From Haemophilus paraphrohaemolyticus (lineage in GTDB: Bacteria > Pseudomonadota > Gammaproteobacteria > Enterobacterales > Pasteurellaceae), in contig NZ_MUXX01000002.1 of the NCBI RefSeq assembly GCF_002015045.1, forward strand, positions 308,345 through 372,344: a stretch of DNA of 64,000 nucleotides. The letters are read 5' to 3'. Of this stretch, positions 26,996 to 38,142 are shown piece by piece (positions within the stretch are counted from its first letter, which is position 1; every line of letters begins with the position of its first letter). The notes under the pieces are model-generated. The model was given only the letters and a program-made list of their open reading frames with translations, was not told where the DNA came from and searched no databases. Both the position numbers and the translations under genes were made by a program.

Positions 26996-27973
26996 TCAAT
27001 TTTTAATTAAATCCATAACCATCCCCACCAAACAAGCGGTCGATTTTTCGGAAAATATTGCAGAAACAGGCACATACCACCAATTTTCTTGGGTGAAGGC
27101 TTTGCATTTTACGGCATCTTTTTCGGTCATCAGAAGCGGGAGATTTTGACTGAGTTTTGGCATAATCATTTCAGCAGTAAAGGCTTGGTGATCGGCAAAG
27201 CTAAATGTATCGGCAAGGGGAATGCCAAGCCCTTTAAGCATATTAAAGAAACGAGGAGGGTAGCCAATGCCTGCGAGGGCGTAAACAGGTTGGGTAAATT
27301 CGCTGAGTTTGCGTTTTTCACCCGTTTTAAGGTTAATTACAAAATCGGGTTCGAGGTGCATTGCGTGTTCACCTGCATTTGCATTTTTCCCGTTACAAAT
27401 GACCGCTTGCACTTTCTTTAATCGGCTTGGTAGCTCGCGTAATCCGCCTGCTGGGAGCACGAAACCGTTACCAAATCGGCGTTCACCATCAACTACTACC
27501 CATTCCATATCTCGCTCAAGTGCGTAATGTTGTAAGCCGTCGTCGGTGACGATTAAATCAAGCTCAGACTGGCTTAACAGCAGTTCAATGCTTTGTTGGC
27601 GGTTTGGTGAAATTGCCACAGGTGCGTGGGTGCGTTGTGCAATTAGCACGGGTTCATCGCCCATCAATTTGGGATCACTTTCTGGTGTGACTAATTGTGG
27701 ATAGATTTTGTTTTCTCCGCCATAACCACGAGAAATTACGCCGACTTTTACACCTCTTTTCTGGAGTTGTTCCACAAGCCAAATCACAAGCGGAGTTTTA
27801 CCGTTCCCTCCCACAGAAATATTGCCAATCACTAAAACAGGCACAGGTGAGCGGTAGGATTTGAGGATTTTTTTGTGATAAAGGGCAATGCGGATTTGGC
27901 TAATGAACCAAAAGAGCAACGAAAATGGGGCGAGTAGCCAAGTGATAATTGAGGTTTTTTGCCAGAGTTTCAT
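26996..27973 (-). CDS. lpxK: Tetraacyldisaccharide 4'-kinase LpxK
   Basis: Phosphorylates the lipid A disaccharide at 4'. An N-terminal membrane anchor (about 8-28) precedes the P-loop-like [17 protein letters not shown] (around 50) and GVISRGYGG; the metal/base DDGLQHYAL motif follows near 150. The start [12 protein letters not shown] gives 325 residues, the family size; an in-frame ATG 14 codons upstream lacks homology to the family. It lies downstream of ilvGM after a short hairpin repeat. The ribosome site is weak. Confidence 0.92.
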   Translation of the reverse strand: MKLWQKTSIITWLLAPFSLLFWFISQIRIALYHKKILKSYRSPVPVLVIGNISVGGNGKTPLVIWLVEQLQKRGVKVGVISRGYGGENKIYPQLVTPESDPKLMGDEPVLIAQRTHAPVAISPNRQQSIELLLSQSELDLIVTDDGLQHYALERDMEWVVVDGERRFGNGFVLPAGGLRELPSRLKKVQAVICNGKNANAGEHAMHLEPDFVINLKTGEKRKLSEFTQPVYALAGIGYPPRFFNMLKGLGIPLADTFSFADHQAFTAEMIMPKLSQNLPLLMTEKDAVKCKAFTQENWWYVPVSAIFSEKSTACLVGMVMDLIKN

Positions 27974-27999
27974 TTTGTGTTTATGAAATAAGAGTGGTA

Positions 28000-28020
28000 G
28001 GGGCGTGTTGAACACGCCCC
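28000..28020. repeat. GC-rich palindrome between ilvM and lpxK
   Basis: GGGGCGTGTT and AACACGCCCC around a single G: a perfect 10-bp palindrome of REP-like type in an otherwise AT-rich spacer of a collinear gene pair. Confidence 0.6.
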
Positions 28021-28030
28021 GACAATGCGA

Positions 28031-28252
28031 TTAGCTAGTAATCTTTGTTACATCAAACAACTTTTCCAATTGCGTAGTCAGTAATGAAATTGGTCGGATG
28101 CTTTGAAGCCTTAAGTTTAAAATCAATGTCTGTTGGCTTTTTTGAGCGTTTAAATCTAACACTTCAAAGCCACGGTGACGCACTACGCGAAGTAGGCGTT
28201 CTAAAGTTTCAGGTCGAGCATTCGCCTCAATGGTTAAATTGTATTGTTGCAT
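28031..28252 (-). CDS. ilvM: Acetolactate synthase II small subunit IlvM
   Basis: ACT-domain regulatory subunit of 73 residues starting MQQYNLTIEANARPETLERLL. The pattern of a short ACT fold (RPETLERLLRVVRHRGFEV, then LTTQLEKLFDV) matches IlvM. The ATG begins one base after the ilvG stop codon, so translation is coupled. Longer in-frame starts would overlap ilvG and have no family support. Confidence 0.9.
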   Translation of the reverse strand: MQQYNLTIEANARPETLERLLRVVRHRGFEVLDLNAQKSQQTLILNLRLQSIRPISLLTTQLEKLFDVTKITS

Positions 28253-28253
28253 T

Positions 28254-29903
28254 TTATTCACCCTCCAACATATCGGTGTTGCAAGCACCAGGTGGCACTA
28301 ACGGCCAAACATTGCTCTCTTCTGGAATGCACGCTTGCAGTAAATATGCCCCTTCAGCGTTTAGCAAGCGGTCTAATGCGCCAGAAACTTCGCTCGCTTT
28401 TTCAATACGTTCAGCAGGAATGCCAAAAGCGTTGGCAAGCATCACAAAATCAGGGTTGTCATCTAAAATTGTTTCGCTATGGCGTGATTTGAAGAAGAGT
28501 GATTGCCATTGTCGAACCATACCCAAACGTTGGTTATCAAGCAACAACATTTTAATTGGTAATTGACCGCGTTTAATCGAGCCAAGCTCTTGAATATTCA
28601 TCATAAATGAGCCATCGCCTGTAATTAAAATCACAGGATCGTTTGGGCGAGCTTTCGCTACACCTACAGCCGCAGGTAAACCGAAGCCCATGGTGCCGAA
28701 ACCAGCAGAAGTAATGTAATTTTCTGGGGCAAAGTGGCGAACATGCTGAGCTGACCACATTTGGTGTTGCCCCACATCAGTAGTAATAACCGCATTTTCT
28801 GATTTGCGTTCAGAAAGCGTGTTCAATAATGCGTAAGGATCAATATCGCCTTCACCAGCGTTGTCGTTGTAGTCAAAATCGTGGACAGATTTGAGCTCTT
28901 TCACACGCCCACGCCATTCATCAATATCAAGCGGATGAGCCAAAATGTTCACCGCTTCTGCCATATTGCCTTTAAGTGCCACGTGAGCTTGGCGAAGTTT
29001 GTTGATTTCAGCTGCATCAATATCAATGTGGATTACTTTTGCATGTGGGGCGAAGGTGTCTAATTTGCCTGTTACGCGGTCGTCAAAACGTGCACCGCAG
29101 GCGATCAATAAATCACACTCTTGTACGGCATAGTTTGCCGCTTTTGTGCCGTGCATCCCGATCATTCCCATATAAAGTGGATGATGAGGTGGGATCGTGC
29201 CAAGACCTTTAAGGGTTGAAACAGACGGAATATTTGCAACTTCAATGAAATTTCTAACCGCTTGCACAGCCATTGCCATTCCAACCCCACCTCCGACATA
29301 AAGTACGGGTTTCTTCGCATTAGCGAGCATGGCTTTTGCTTCAGTTAATGCAGTTGGATCTTGCTGAGGAGCAGGATCTTTTGGGTAAACAATCGGTTTA
29401 AGCGAAGTTTCCGCCACTTGTACATCTTTTGGAATATCAATTAACACGGGGCCAGGTCTGCCACTTTGAGCGATTTTAAACGCTTGAGCAATAATTTCTG
29501 GTAGTTCATCAATATTCTGCACAATAAAGCTGTGTTTCGTGCAAGCGAGCGAAAGCCCTAATACATCTGCTTCTTGGAAGGCATCTGTCCCAATAAGCGG
29601 ATTAGCGACTTGCCCTGTAATAGCAACCACAGGAATCGAATCTGCAAAAGCATCGCCTAAGCCAGTGACCAAATTGGTTGCTCCAGGCCCTGAAGTCGCA
29701 ATACATACCCCCACTTTGCCTGTTGAGCGAGCATAACCGATAGCCGCCATTGCTGCCCCTTGTTCATTGCGGCAGAGAAGATGGTCTAATCCTGAATCAT
29801 AAATGGCATCGTAAGTCGGCATAATTGCCCCACCTGGGTAGCCGAAAAGATGCGTAACTTGATGTGCTTTTAAGCACTCAATGACTAAATGTGCACCATT
29901 CAT
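28254..29903 (-). CDS. ilvG: Acetolactate synthase II large subunit IlvG
   Basis: Thiamine diphosphate and FAD enzyme that makes acetolactate or acetohydroxybutyrate. The N-terminal [16 protein letters not shown] and the catalytic Glu in [16 protein letters not shown] are present, and [14 protein letters not shown] plus [15 protein letters not shown] form the ThDP/Mg motif. Start [16 protein letters not shown] with an AAGGA site gives 549 residues; a 38-codon upstream extension is not family-like. It is intact, unlike the frameshifted ilvG of E. coli K-12. No leader peptide rich in branched-chain codons was found upstream. Confidence 0.94.
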   Translation of the reverse strand: MNGAHLVIECLKAHQVTHLFGYPGGAIMPTYDAIYDSGLDHLLCRNEQGAAMAAIGYARSTGKVGVCIATSGPGATNLVTGLGDAFADSIPVVAITGQVANPLIGTDAFQEADVLGLSLACTKHSFIVQNIDELPEIIAQAFKIAQSGRPGPVLIDIPKDVQVAETSLKPIVYPKDPAPQQDPTALTEAKAMLANAKKPVLYVGGGVGMAMAVQAVRNFIEVANIPSVSTLKGLGTIPPHHPLYMGMIGMHGTKAANYAVQECDLLIACGARFDDRVTGKLDTFAPHAKVIHIDIDAAEINKLRQAHVALKGNMAEAVNILAHPLDIDEWRGRVKELKSVHDFDYNDNAGEGDIDPYALLNTLSERKSENAVITTDVGQHQMWSAQHVRHFAPENYITSAGFGTMGFGLPAAVGVAKARPNDPVILITGDGSFMMNIQELGSIKRGQLPIKMLLLDNQRLGMVRQWQSLFFKSRHSETILDDNPDFVMLANAFGIPAERIEKASEVSGALDRLLNAEGAYLLQACIPEESNVWPLVPPGACNTDMLEGE

Positions 29904-30092
29904 TGGAGATGTTGTGTCCTTTTCTTTTTTGTGAAGTAATGGCGGTAATAGATAACACAAAATAACAATATTTTGAATTAAATTTGTGAAAAAATGTAAT
30001 TTTATTTGGAGAAACAAAATGGTAGGAATATTTTTTAATTTTAAAGTTGGTTATTTATTGAAAGGATGGGTATAACTAGAATAAGTTACCAT

Positions 30093-30108
30093 TAACCATA
30101 AAGGGGTA
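30093..30108. promoter_or_regulatory. NarP/NarL-like 7-2-7 site upstream of nrfA
   Basis: TAACCAT-AA-AGGGGTA: inverted heptamers with a two-base gap. The right heptamer fits the consensus (reverse TACCCCT), the left has one mismatch. A further heptamer TACCTAT is at 30113-30119. Expected for nitrate/nitrite control of nrf. Confidence 0.5.
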
Positions 30109-30124
30109 TTTCTACCTATTTTTG

Positions 30125-30138
30125 TTGATTTAGTTCAA
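30125..30138. promoter_or_regulatory. FNR-like site upstream of nrfA
   Basis: TTGATTTAGTTCAA against the FNR consensus TTGAT-N4-ATCAA: nine of ten defined bases match. It lies between the NarP-like site and the nrfA start, fitting anaerobic activation. Confidence 0.6.
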
Positions 30139-30266
30139 AAAAAACGATTTTTACGATAGAAACAAGTTGATAAATTCTATATGCTCACACGCATAAGATT
30201 ACCGTATCTTATTGTTTTAATAAGAAAAATTCTCATTTACATTCATTCCTTGTGGGGGACTCTATC

Positions 30267-31769
30267 GTGAAACGTTTAACCAAAACTTTAGCAATGGCGA
30301 CCATTGCAATGCTCGGTTGCTTTCATTCGGCACAGGCTGAGGAAAAGGCGACTGAAACTTTAACGCAAAAAGCACTTAAACATGAAAAATTAGGTGTAAC
30401 AGTGGAATCTGCAAATCATCTTTTTGCAGATAAATATCCACTTCAATACAATTCTTGGAAAGCAACTTCTGAATCGACTGACCGTGGTAGTGCGTTAGAA
30501 GCTGATCCTCGTAGTGTCATTCTTTGGGCTGGTTATTCTTTCTCAAAAGAATATAACAAGCCTCGTGGTCACTATTATGCCGTCACGGATGTGCGTGAAA
30601 TTTTGCGTACAGGGGCACCGAAAGACGAAAATGATGGTCCGCAGCCAATGGCATGCTGGACTTGTAAAGGTCCCGATGTACCTCGTTTAATTGAAGAGAA
30701 AAGTGAGCGTGGTTATTTCGATCCAAAATGGGCGAAATATGGCTCTGAAATTGTCAATTCTATCGGCTGTGCCGACTGTCACGATACAAAATCAGAAGAT
30801 TTTAAAGAAGGTAAACCTGCATTACGTGTTGCTCGTCCACACGTATTACGTGCATTGGAAAGTGTAGGTTGGACTTTCGAAAACTTAGACAAACAAGGCA
30901 AACGTGTTGCTGTATGTGCAAACTGCCACGTGGAATACTATTTCAAAGATAAAAAAGATGTAACCTTCCCTTGGAAAAATGGCGTAGATGTGAGCAGCAT
31001 TGAAAAATATTACGATGATATTGAATTTGCTGACTGGACTCACGCATTATCAAAAGCCCCAATGTTAAAAGCACAGCACCCAGACTTTGAAATTTGGTCA
31101 CAAGGTGTGCACGGCAAAAATGGCGTAACTTGTATCGACTGTCACATGCCGAAAGTGAAAGATAAAGATGGCAAAGTTTACACCGACCACAAAATCGGTA
31201 ATCCATTCGATCAATTTGAGAATACTTGTAAAACTTGTCACGAGCAAAGCAAAGAAACACTTCAAAAACGTGTTGCGGAGCACAAAAAACAAGTAAAAGA
31301 TGCAATGATCAAATTAGAAGATCAAATCGTGAAAGCCCATTTTGAAGCGAAAGCTGCGTGGGAAGCAGGTGCAACCCCTGATGAGATGAAAGATATCTTA
31401 AAAGCTATTCGTCATGCTCAATGGCGTTGGGACTATACTTCAGCGAGTCACGGTGGCTATATGCACGCACCAGATATGATGTTACACGTGATTGCAACAG
31501 GTATCGACCGTGCTGCAGATGCACGTGCTCAATTAGGTGTAGTATTAGCGAAACACGGTGTAACTACTCCAGTTGCGATACCAGATATTTCAACCCGTGA
31601 AAAAGCGCAAAAAGCAATTGGCTTAGATATTCCTAAAGACCAAGCAGCGAAAGATGAATTCTTACGCACAGTAGTGCCACAATGGGAAGCAACAGCTCGC
31701 GAAAAAGGCTTATTACCGCCAGTTGAAGTGCAAAAAGAAGTCACAACACCAAAAGCAGAAGCAAAATAA
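30267..31769 (+). CDS. nrfA: Ammonia-forming cytochrome c nitrite reductase NrfA
   Basis: Periplasmic pentahaem enzyme that reduces nitrite to ammonium with six electrons. Haem sites in order are CWTCK (the lysine-ligated catalytic haem), CADCH, CANCH, CIDCH and CKTCH. A signal peptide ends HSAQA-E. The GTG start at 30267 has a strong GGGGGA site and gives 500 residues; an in-frame TTG five codons earlier overlaps that site. First gene of nrfABCD, divergent from ilvG, with FNR-like and NarP-like sites upstream. Confidence 0.96.
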   Translation: MKRLTKTLAMATIAMLGCFHSAQAEEKATETLTQKALKHEKLGVTVESANHLFADKYPLQYNSWKATSESTDRGSALEADPRSVILWAGYSFSKEYNKPRGHYYAVTDVREILRTGAPKDENDGPQPMACWTCKGPDVPRLIEEKSERGYFDPKWAKYGSEIVNSIGCADCHDTKSEDFKEGKPALRVARPHVLRALESVGWTFENLDKQGKRVAVCANCHVEYYFKDKKDVTFPWKNGVDVSSIEKYYDDIEFADWTHALSKAPMLKAQHPDFEIWSQGVHGKNGVTCIDCHMPKVKDKDGKVYTDHKIGNPFDQFENTCKTCHEQSKETLQKRVAEHKKQVKDAMIKLEDQIVKAHFEAKAAWEAGATPDEMKDILKAIRHAQWRWDYTSASHGGYMHAPDMMLHVIATGIDRAADARAQLGVVLAKHGVTTPVAIPDISTREKAQKAIGLDIPKDQAAKDEFLRTVVPQWEATAREKGLLPPVEVQKEVTTPKAEAK

Positions 31770-31788
31770 TTAAGCTTGAGGTGACGAT

Positions 31789-32442
31789 ATGAAAAACTTA
31801 ATTTCAAAAGCAGGGCGAGCAATCGCCCTCCAAGCGGTCGCTTTAGTAAGTTGTTTTGCAATGTTCTCTGCAATTTCAACCACTCATGCTGAAATGCCAC
31901 CACTTCCACAACAGATGTGGCAAGGTAAATCAGATGTTCAAGTCGCAGATGAAGCACGTCGCGATCCGAATAAGTATTGTACGCAATGTCACGAAACCGC
32001 GAATGCGACAGGTAAACCATTTAGCCACGCGGGTAAACACTTCCAACACGGAACGAAAAGCCCAAATAGCGGTGAGCAAGTGACTTGTGTAAGCTGCCAT
32101 GGCAATATGTCTGAAAATCACCGTAAAGGTGTGCGTGATGTAATGCGTTTCAGCAAAATGGATCAAAAGGCAAGCAAACCTGAACTTGAACGTACGGTTC
32201 ACGAGCAAAATCAAGTATGTGTGGCGTGCCATACGGCGGATAAATTGCGTGAAAAATTCTGGGCTCACGATACTCACGCAAACAAAATTGCGTGTGCAAA
32301 CTGCCATGAACTTCACCCAGAAAAAGATCCGATGAAGGCAATTCCTGAAAAACAACGTATCAAACTTTGTACAGATTGCCACACTAAAATTCAGGCTCAT
32401 AAAGAAGAAGTTAAAGCTCAGGAAGCTAAGGAAAACCAATAA
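31789..32442 (+). CDS. nrfB: Pentahaem cytochrome c NrfB
   Basis: Electron carrier that passes electrons to NrfA. Signal peptide ends TTHA-E; five CXXCH sites are visible: CTQCH, CVSCH, CVACH, CANCH and CTDCH. 217 residues; the last ~20 are a charged KEEVKAQEAKENQ tail. It starts 19 bases after nrfA with a GAGGTGA site, and its stop overlaps the nrfC ATG. Confidence 0.95.
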   Translation: MKNLISKAGRAIALQAVALVSCFAMFSAISTTHAEMPPLPQQMWQGKSDVQVADEARRDPNKYCTQCHETANATGKPFSHAGKHFQHGTKSPNSGEQVTCVSCHGNMSENHRKGVRDVMRFSKMDQKASKPELERTVHEQNQVCVACHTADKLREKFWAHDTHANKIACANCHELHPEKDPMKAIPEKQRIKLCTDCHTKIQAHKEEVKAQEAKENQ

Positions 32443-33119
32443 TGACTTGTACCCGTAGAGATTTCGTCTCAGGGGCAGGTGCTATCGCTGTAGTAGCAAG
32501 CACAGGGCTTGCTGCTTCGGTTACTCTTGCAACTGAGAATGAACCGAAAAAAATTCGCTATGCGATGGTACATGATGAAACATCTTGTATCGGTTGTACA
32601 GCATGTATGGACGCTTGTCGCACCACAAATAAAGTGCCAGAAGGGGTTTCACGTTTAGAAATTATCCGTAGCGAACCTTATGGCGAATTCCCAAATGTGG
32701 AATATGAATTCTTCCGCCAATCTTGCCAACACTGCTCAAACGCACCTTGTGTTGCAGTGTGTCCAACTGGAGCTTCATTTGTCGATCCAGAAACAGGGAT
32801 TGTCGATGTACATTCAAATTTATGTGTAGGCTGCCAATACTGTATCGCTGTTTGCCCGTATCGTGTGCGTTTTATCCATCCAGAGAAAAAATCGGCGGAT
32901 AAATGTAACTTCTGTCGCGATACCAACCTTGCAGAAGGTAAACAGCCTGCTTGTGTAGAAGCTTGTCCAACTAAAGCATTAACCTTTGGCGATATGAACG
33001 ATCCAAATAGTGCCGTGGCGAAAAAAGTGCGTGAAAACCCAGTTTATCGCACCAAAGTGTCATTAGGTACTCAACCGAACTTATATCACATTCCATTTGG
33101 CAAAGGGGAGCATAGATAA
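32442..33119 (+). CDS. nrfC: Periplasmic 4Fe-4S protein NrfC
   Basis: Ferredoxin-type subunit with four four-cysteine clusters: CIGCTACMDAC, CQHCSNAPCVAVC, CVGCQYCIAVC, and CNFC with CVEAC. The N-terminus TCTRRDFVSGAGA is a twin-arginine signal, so it folds in the cytoplasm and is exported. It relays electrons from quinol dehydrogenase NrfD towards NrfB/NrfA. 225 residues; ATGA overlaps on both sides show tight coupling. Confidence 0.95.
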   Translation: MTCTRRDFVSGAGAIAVVASTGLAASVTLATENEPKKIRYAMVHDETSCIGCTACMDACRTTNKVPEGVSRLEIIRSEPYGEFPNVEYEFFRQSCQHCSNAPCVAVCPTGASFVDPETGIVDVHSNLCVGCQYCIAVCPYRVRFIHPEKKSADKCNFCRDTNLAEGKQPACVEACPTKALTFGDMNDPNSAVAKKVRENPVYRTKVSLGTQPNLYHIPFGKGEHR

Positions 33120-34084
33120 TGAACGACTATATTCCTTTTCATACCCCCAATTTAGTGTGGGACAGCACTATTGCGGTTTATCTCTTCTTATTAGGGATTT
33201 CCTCTGGTGCGGTGCAGCTTGCTATTGCATTCCGTAATAGCGTAAAAGTAGAAAAGCCAAGTGAGAACTGGATTATTCGTAGTGCGGCAATTTTAGGTAC
33301 CATCCCAACAATTCTTGGTTTGACCTTATTGGTGTTCCACTTAACTAAACCGTGGACATTCTGGAAGCTGATGTTTAACTACAACGGCACATCCGTGATG
33401 TCAATGGGCGTAATGATGTTCCAAGCCTATATGGCTGTATTGGTAGTCTGGATTGCGATTATGTTTAAAGACTGGATCGCAGTACTTATAAATCGTTACT
33501 TCCCCGTGTTTAAATTCGTCTTGCCTTGGATTGATTTCGCAGAACGTAAGCTCTTAAAACCGATTGAATTTGTGCTATTTACCTTAGCTGCAGTGCTTGG
33601 TGCTTATACGGGCTTCTTACTTTCAGCGTTAATCAGCTACCCAATGTTGAATAACCCAGTGTTGCCAGCTTTGTTCTTAGCATCGGGTACTTCATCAGGT
33701 ATCGCAGCGACTTTCTTGATGATTTTAATTGCAGGTAAACTTTCAGGTGAAAGCCGAGAAATTCACTTTATCCACAAATTCGAAGTACCGATTATGGTTA
33801 CTGAATTAGGTTTGTTAGTGGCGTTCTTCGTTGGTTTGCATTTCGGTGGAGCAGATAAACAACTTGCCTTGCACAACGCAATGACAGGCTTCTGGGGAAT
33901 GGTATTCTGGATTGGGGTTTTCTTTATCGGTATCTTAATTCCACTTGTTGCCAACCTATTTGGTAGCCACAAAGTGAAACACAGCCCTAAATTCATCATT
34001 TTGGTCTCTATCTTCGACTTAATCGGTGTGTTCTGCTTACGTTTCTTTATCCTTTATGCAGGGCAGTTAACAGTAGCAAGTTAA
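33119..34084 (+). CDS. nrfD: Membrane quinol dehydrogenase subunit NrfD
   Basis: Polytopic membrane protein of 321 residues with eight to nine hydrophobic spans, NrfD/PsrC family. It oxidises menaquinol and feeds NrfC. The N-terminal WDSTIAVYLFLLGISSGA and the HLTKPWTFWKLMFNYNGTSVMS loop are typical. It overlaps the nrfC stop; an uptake-signal terminator follows. Confidence 0.95.
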   Translation: MNDYIPFHTPNLVWDSTIAVYLFLLGISSGAVQLAIAFRNSVKVEKPSENWIIRSAAILGTIPTILGLTLLVFHLTKPWTFWKLMFNYNGTSVMSMGVMMFQAYMAVLVVWIAIMFKDWIAVLINRYFPVFKFVLPWIDFAERKLLKPIEFVLFTLAAVLGAYTGFLLSALISYPMLNNPVLPALFLASGTSSGIAATFLMILIAGKLSGESREIHFIHKFEVPIMVTELGLLVAFFVGLHFGGADKQLALHNAMTGFWGMVFWIGVFFIGILIPLVANLFGSHKVKHSPKFIILVSIFDLIGVFCLRFFILYAGQLTVAS

Positions 34085-34103
34085 TTTAAACTCCTTGCTT
34101 TCC

Positions 34104-34145
34104 AAGCGGTCAATTTTGTTAAATTTTTTGCAAAATCGACCGCTT
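34104..34145 (+). terminator. Inverted uptake-signal pair after nrfABCD
   Basis: AAGCGGTCAATTTTG pairs with CAAAATCGACCGCTT (one mismatch), 19 bases after the nrfD stop. The trailing T tract is short, so termination efficiency is uncertain. Confidence 0.55.
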
Positions 34146-34219
34146 TCACATTTTCTGATAGCAAAAAACGGCTTTTTGCTGTAAACTGTTATCCCGTCCT
34201 GATAGTTGGGATTTCGTAA

Positions 34220-35914
<1,695 letters not shown>

Positions 35915-35941
35915 TCCATCAGGGTTGATAAAATGATTAAC

Positions 35942-35990
35942 AAGCGGTTAAATTTGCAAAAGAGATTGTAAATTTGACCGCTTATTTTTT
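35942..35990 (+). terminator. Inverted uptake-signal pair with T run after pyrG
   Basis: AAGCGGTTAAATTT and AAATTTGACCGCTT form the stem, followed by ATTTTTT. Confidence 0.7.
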
Positions 35991-36004
35991 CTATAGCTTT
36001 TATT

Positions 36005-36080
36005 GCCTAGGGCTTTCACACTAGGCTACGCATAAATCAGCCCTCTTGGGGCTGTACATTACATATCCCAAAGGGATGTA
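36005..36080. repeat. Dispersed hairpin repeat cluster (copy 2)
   Basis: Three small palindromes: GCCTAG/CTAGGC, CAGCCC/GGGCTG and a hairpin around CCCAAAGGG. Positions 36027-36044 (TACGCATAAATCAGCCCT) match the reverse strand of 19122-19139 exactly. Non-coding; sits just upstream of the ribosome site of the next gene. Confidence 0.6.
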
Positions 36081-36115
36081 GCTTATACTTAACTATTACC
36101 TACGGAGGAGGAAAT

Positions 36116-38068
36116 TTGAAGAAAAAAAGATATTTATCTGAACAAGAACTTATCCAATTTATCGAACAAAAACTCGCAGAAGATAATATTTTTGAGCTGC
36201 TAAAAGGCTTTTTCCATTGGATTCGTTGCGAAGAAAATCGAGAGCTACAACTCAAATTTTTAATCACAACATTAAAGAAAAACAAGCCACTTACGCAAAA
36301 TTTGGCATCACAACTTTGTCGTTGGTTATGCAGCATGCGACTTTATCCGCTATTGATTTCTAACGGTATTTTAAGCCGTGATGGTTTTAGACGCGAATTT
36401 CGCTCACGCTTATATGAAAAATTCAATCCTGCCGTGCCAGATATAAAAGATCTTCGTGATATTTTTTTCATCTTGTTTAACGATAAACACGATGGCGAAT
36501 GGCTCAACAGTGTACCGTTGCGATATTGGAGCAGCCTTTTCAAACTACTTAATCGTTATACAAGTGAGGGAGAACGTGAGCGTGTGGATGCTCATTTGCG
36601 GGCGGAAGGCCTATTTGCGATTAAGATGCTTTCGATTTGGATTGCTGCTGAAGAGATGCAGCCTGAACTGATGCGTTTAGATCCAAGTTTAATTGAGGCA
36701 GATAGTCCTTTTGTTGCATTACAAAAAGAGGTGATGCTCTGGATTGAAGCACGCCGTCGTAATGAGCTGTTTGATGATGGGCACTTGCAAGTGATGTTTG
36801 CCCAAAGTAAGGCATTAATCGACCGCTTGAAGAAAAAAGGGGCAGCGATGGGCTCTTCAATGGAAGTGGCTTATCTGCTTGAACGATTGGAGCAGACGCT
36901 TGAGCGCCTTGCGATGTTGATGGAGGTATTTGCTTCTAATCGATTTTTGCCACGCCGAATTTTGCTTTTGGCTGGAAATTTAGCCATTGCTTCTGCAAAT
37001 AAACATAGCATCTCCGCGCTTTGGAAGCAGAGTGTGAGTATGCTTTCACGGAGCATCACACAGAACACTAGCGACCACGGTGAGCATTATATTACTCGCA
37101 CTAAAAGTGAGTATCTTTCGATGTTCTACTCTGCCGCAGGCGGAGGCGTACTAATTGCGTTGATGGCATTGTTCAAAATTTACCTGGGCGGTGTGATTGA
37201 AGATAAGATGCTAAAAGGTATTGCCGAGGGGCTAAATTACGGTATTGGTTTTACCCTGATTTTTATGTTGCACTTTACTGTTGCAACCAAGCAGCCCGCA
37301 ATGACCGCCGCGCGATTTGCTGATTTCGTTGGAAAAAATCCGCAAGGGCGAGCCGTGAATATGAAGCTGGCACAATTGCTGATTGATGTATTCCGCTCCC
37401 AAAGTATTGCGGTTATTGGCAATGTGACGGTAGCGGTTGGGATTGCTTCGCTCGTAGCTTATGGCTACCAATATTTCGAAAATAAGCCATTACTCGATCA
37501 GGATCAAATCGCTTACCAATTGCACAGTATTGACCCGCTCGGTGGCACACTTTGGTTCGCCGCAATTGCAGGTATTTGGCTTTTCTGTGCGGGTTTGATT
37601 TCAGGCTACGTGGATAACCGTTGTAATTATCTCAACTTGCGAATGCGATTGCAGTATCACCCACTACTTGTGAAAATAATGAGCGAACACAAGCGGTCAG
37701 TTTTTGCTAATTATATGCATAACAACTATGGTTCGATTGTGGGTAATCTTGCCTTCGGGATGCTACTCGGCTTAACAGGCGTGGTGGGCTATTTACTCAA
37801 TCTCCCGCTTGATATCCGCCATATCGCTTTCTCTTCGGCAAATGTGGGATATGCGGTAATGAGCGGTGATTTAGGCTGGGCAATTTTCTGGCAAAGCCTC
37901 GGTTTTGTGTTGCTGATTGGCGTGGTTAATCTGGCGGTAAGTTTCTCATTTACACTTTCATTAGCACTTCGCTCATTAGGTACGACAGTCGATAGCTGGA
38001 AAAATATTGCTAAATGCATATGGCAAATCCTCAAACAAAAACCGCTGAGTTTGATTTTGCCGATGTGA
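36116..38068 (+). CDS. SpecificRecomb-family membrane protein (so-called site-specific recombinase Gcr)
   Basis: 650 residues. The N-terminal half is soluble and helical with no integrase catalytic motifs. The C-terminal half has about six or more membrane spans, with the conserved stretch VATKQPAMTAARFADFVG between two of them. It resembles the family annotated as site-specific recombinase after neisserial Gcr (SpecificRecomb), but a polytopic membrane protein is an unlikely recombinase, so the label should not be taken as function. Start is TTG with a strong GGAGGAGG site. Terminator downstream. Confidence 0.75.
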   Translation: MKKKRYLSEQELIQFIEQKLAEDNIFELLKGFFHWIRCEENRELQLKFLITTLKKNKPLTQNLASQLCRWLCSMRLYPLLISNGILSRDGFRREFRSRLYEKFNPAVPDIKDLRDIFFILFNDKHDGEWLNSVPLRYWSSLFKLLNRYTSEGERERVDAHLRAEGLFAIKMLSIWIAAEEMQPELMRLDPSLIEADSPFVALQKEVMLWIEARRRNELFDDGHLQVMFAQSKALIDRLKKKGAAMGSSMEVAYLLERLEQTLERLAMLMEVFASNRFLPRRILLLAGNLAIASANKHSISALWKQSVSMLSRSITQNTSDHGEHYITRTKSEYLSMFYSAAGGGVLIALMALFKIYLGGVIEDKMLKGIAEGLNYGIGFTLIFMLHFTVATKQPAMTAARFADFVGKNPQGRAVNMKLAQLLIDVFRSQSIAVIGNVTVAVGIASLVAYGYQYFENKPLLDQDQIAYQLHSIDPLGGTLWFAAIAGIWLFCAGLISGYVDNRCNYLNLRMRLQYHPLLVKIMSEHKRSVFANYMHNNYGSIVGNLAFGMLLGLTGVVGYLLNLPLDIRHIAFSSANVGYAVMSGDLGWAIFWQSLGFVLLIGVVNLAVSFSFTLSLALRSLGTTVDSWKNIAKCIWQILKQKPLSLILPM

Positions 38069-38095
38069 TAAACAACATAAATTTTCGTTTTACCA

Positions 38096-38131
38096 AAAAT
38101 CCCTTTCATCATTTAATGAAAGGGATTTTTT
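38096..38131. terminator. Bidirectional terminator between the SpecificRecomb gene and yebC
   Basis: AAATCCCTTTCAT / ATGAAAGGGATTT stem with a short loop and a T run, between convergent genes. Confidence 0.85.
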
Positions 38132-38142
38132 ATTATTACACC

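Noticed and set aside
29904..30250. A leader peptide or attenuator for ilvGM in the ilvG-nrfA intergenic region.
   Set aside because: The short minus-strand ORFs seen there are not enriched in Leu, Ile or Val codons, and no terminator/antiterminator pair was found.
36116..38068. Annotating the gene as a site-specific recombinase and hence a mobile element.
   Set aside because: No recombinase catalytic motifs, many membrane spans, and no element ends or repeats around it that suggest mobility of its own.
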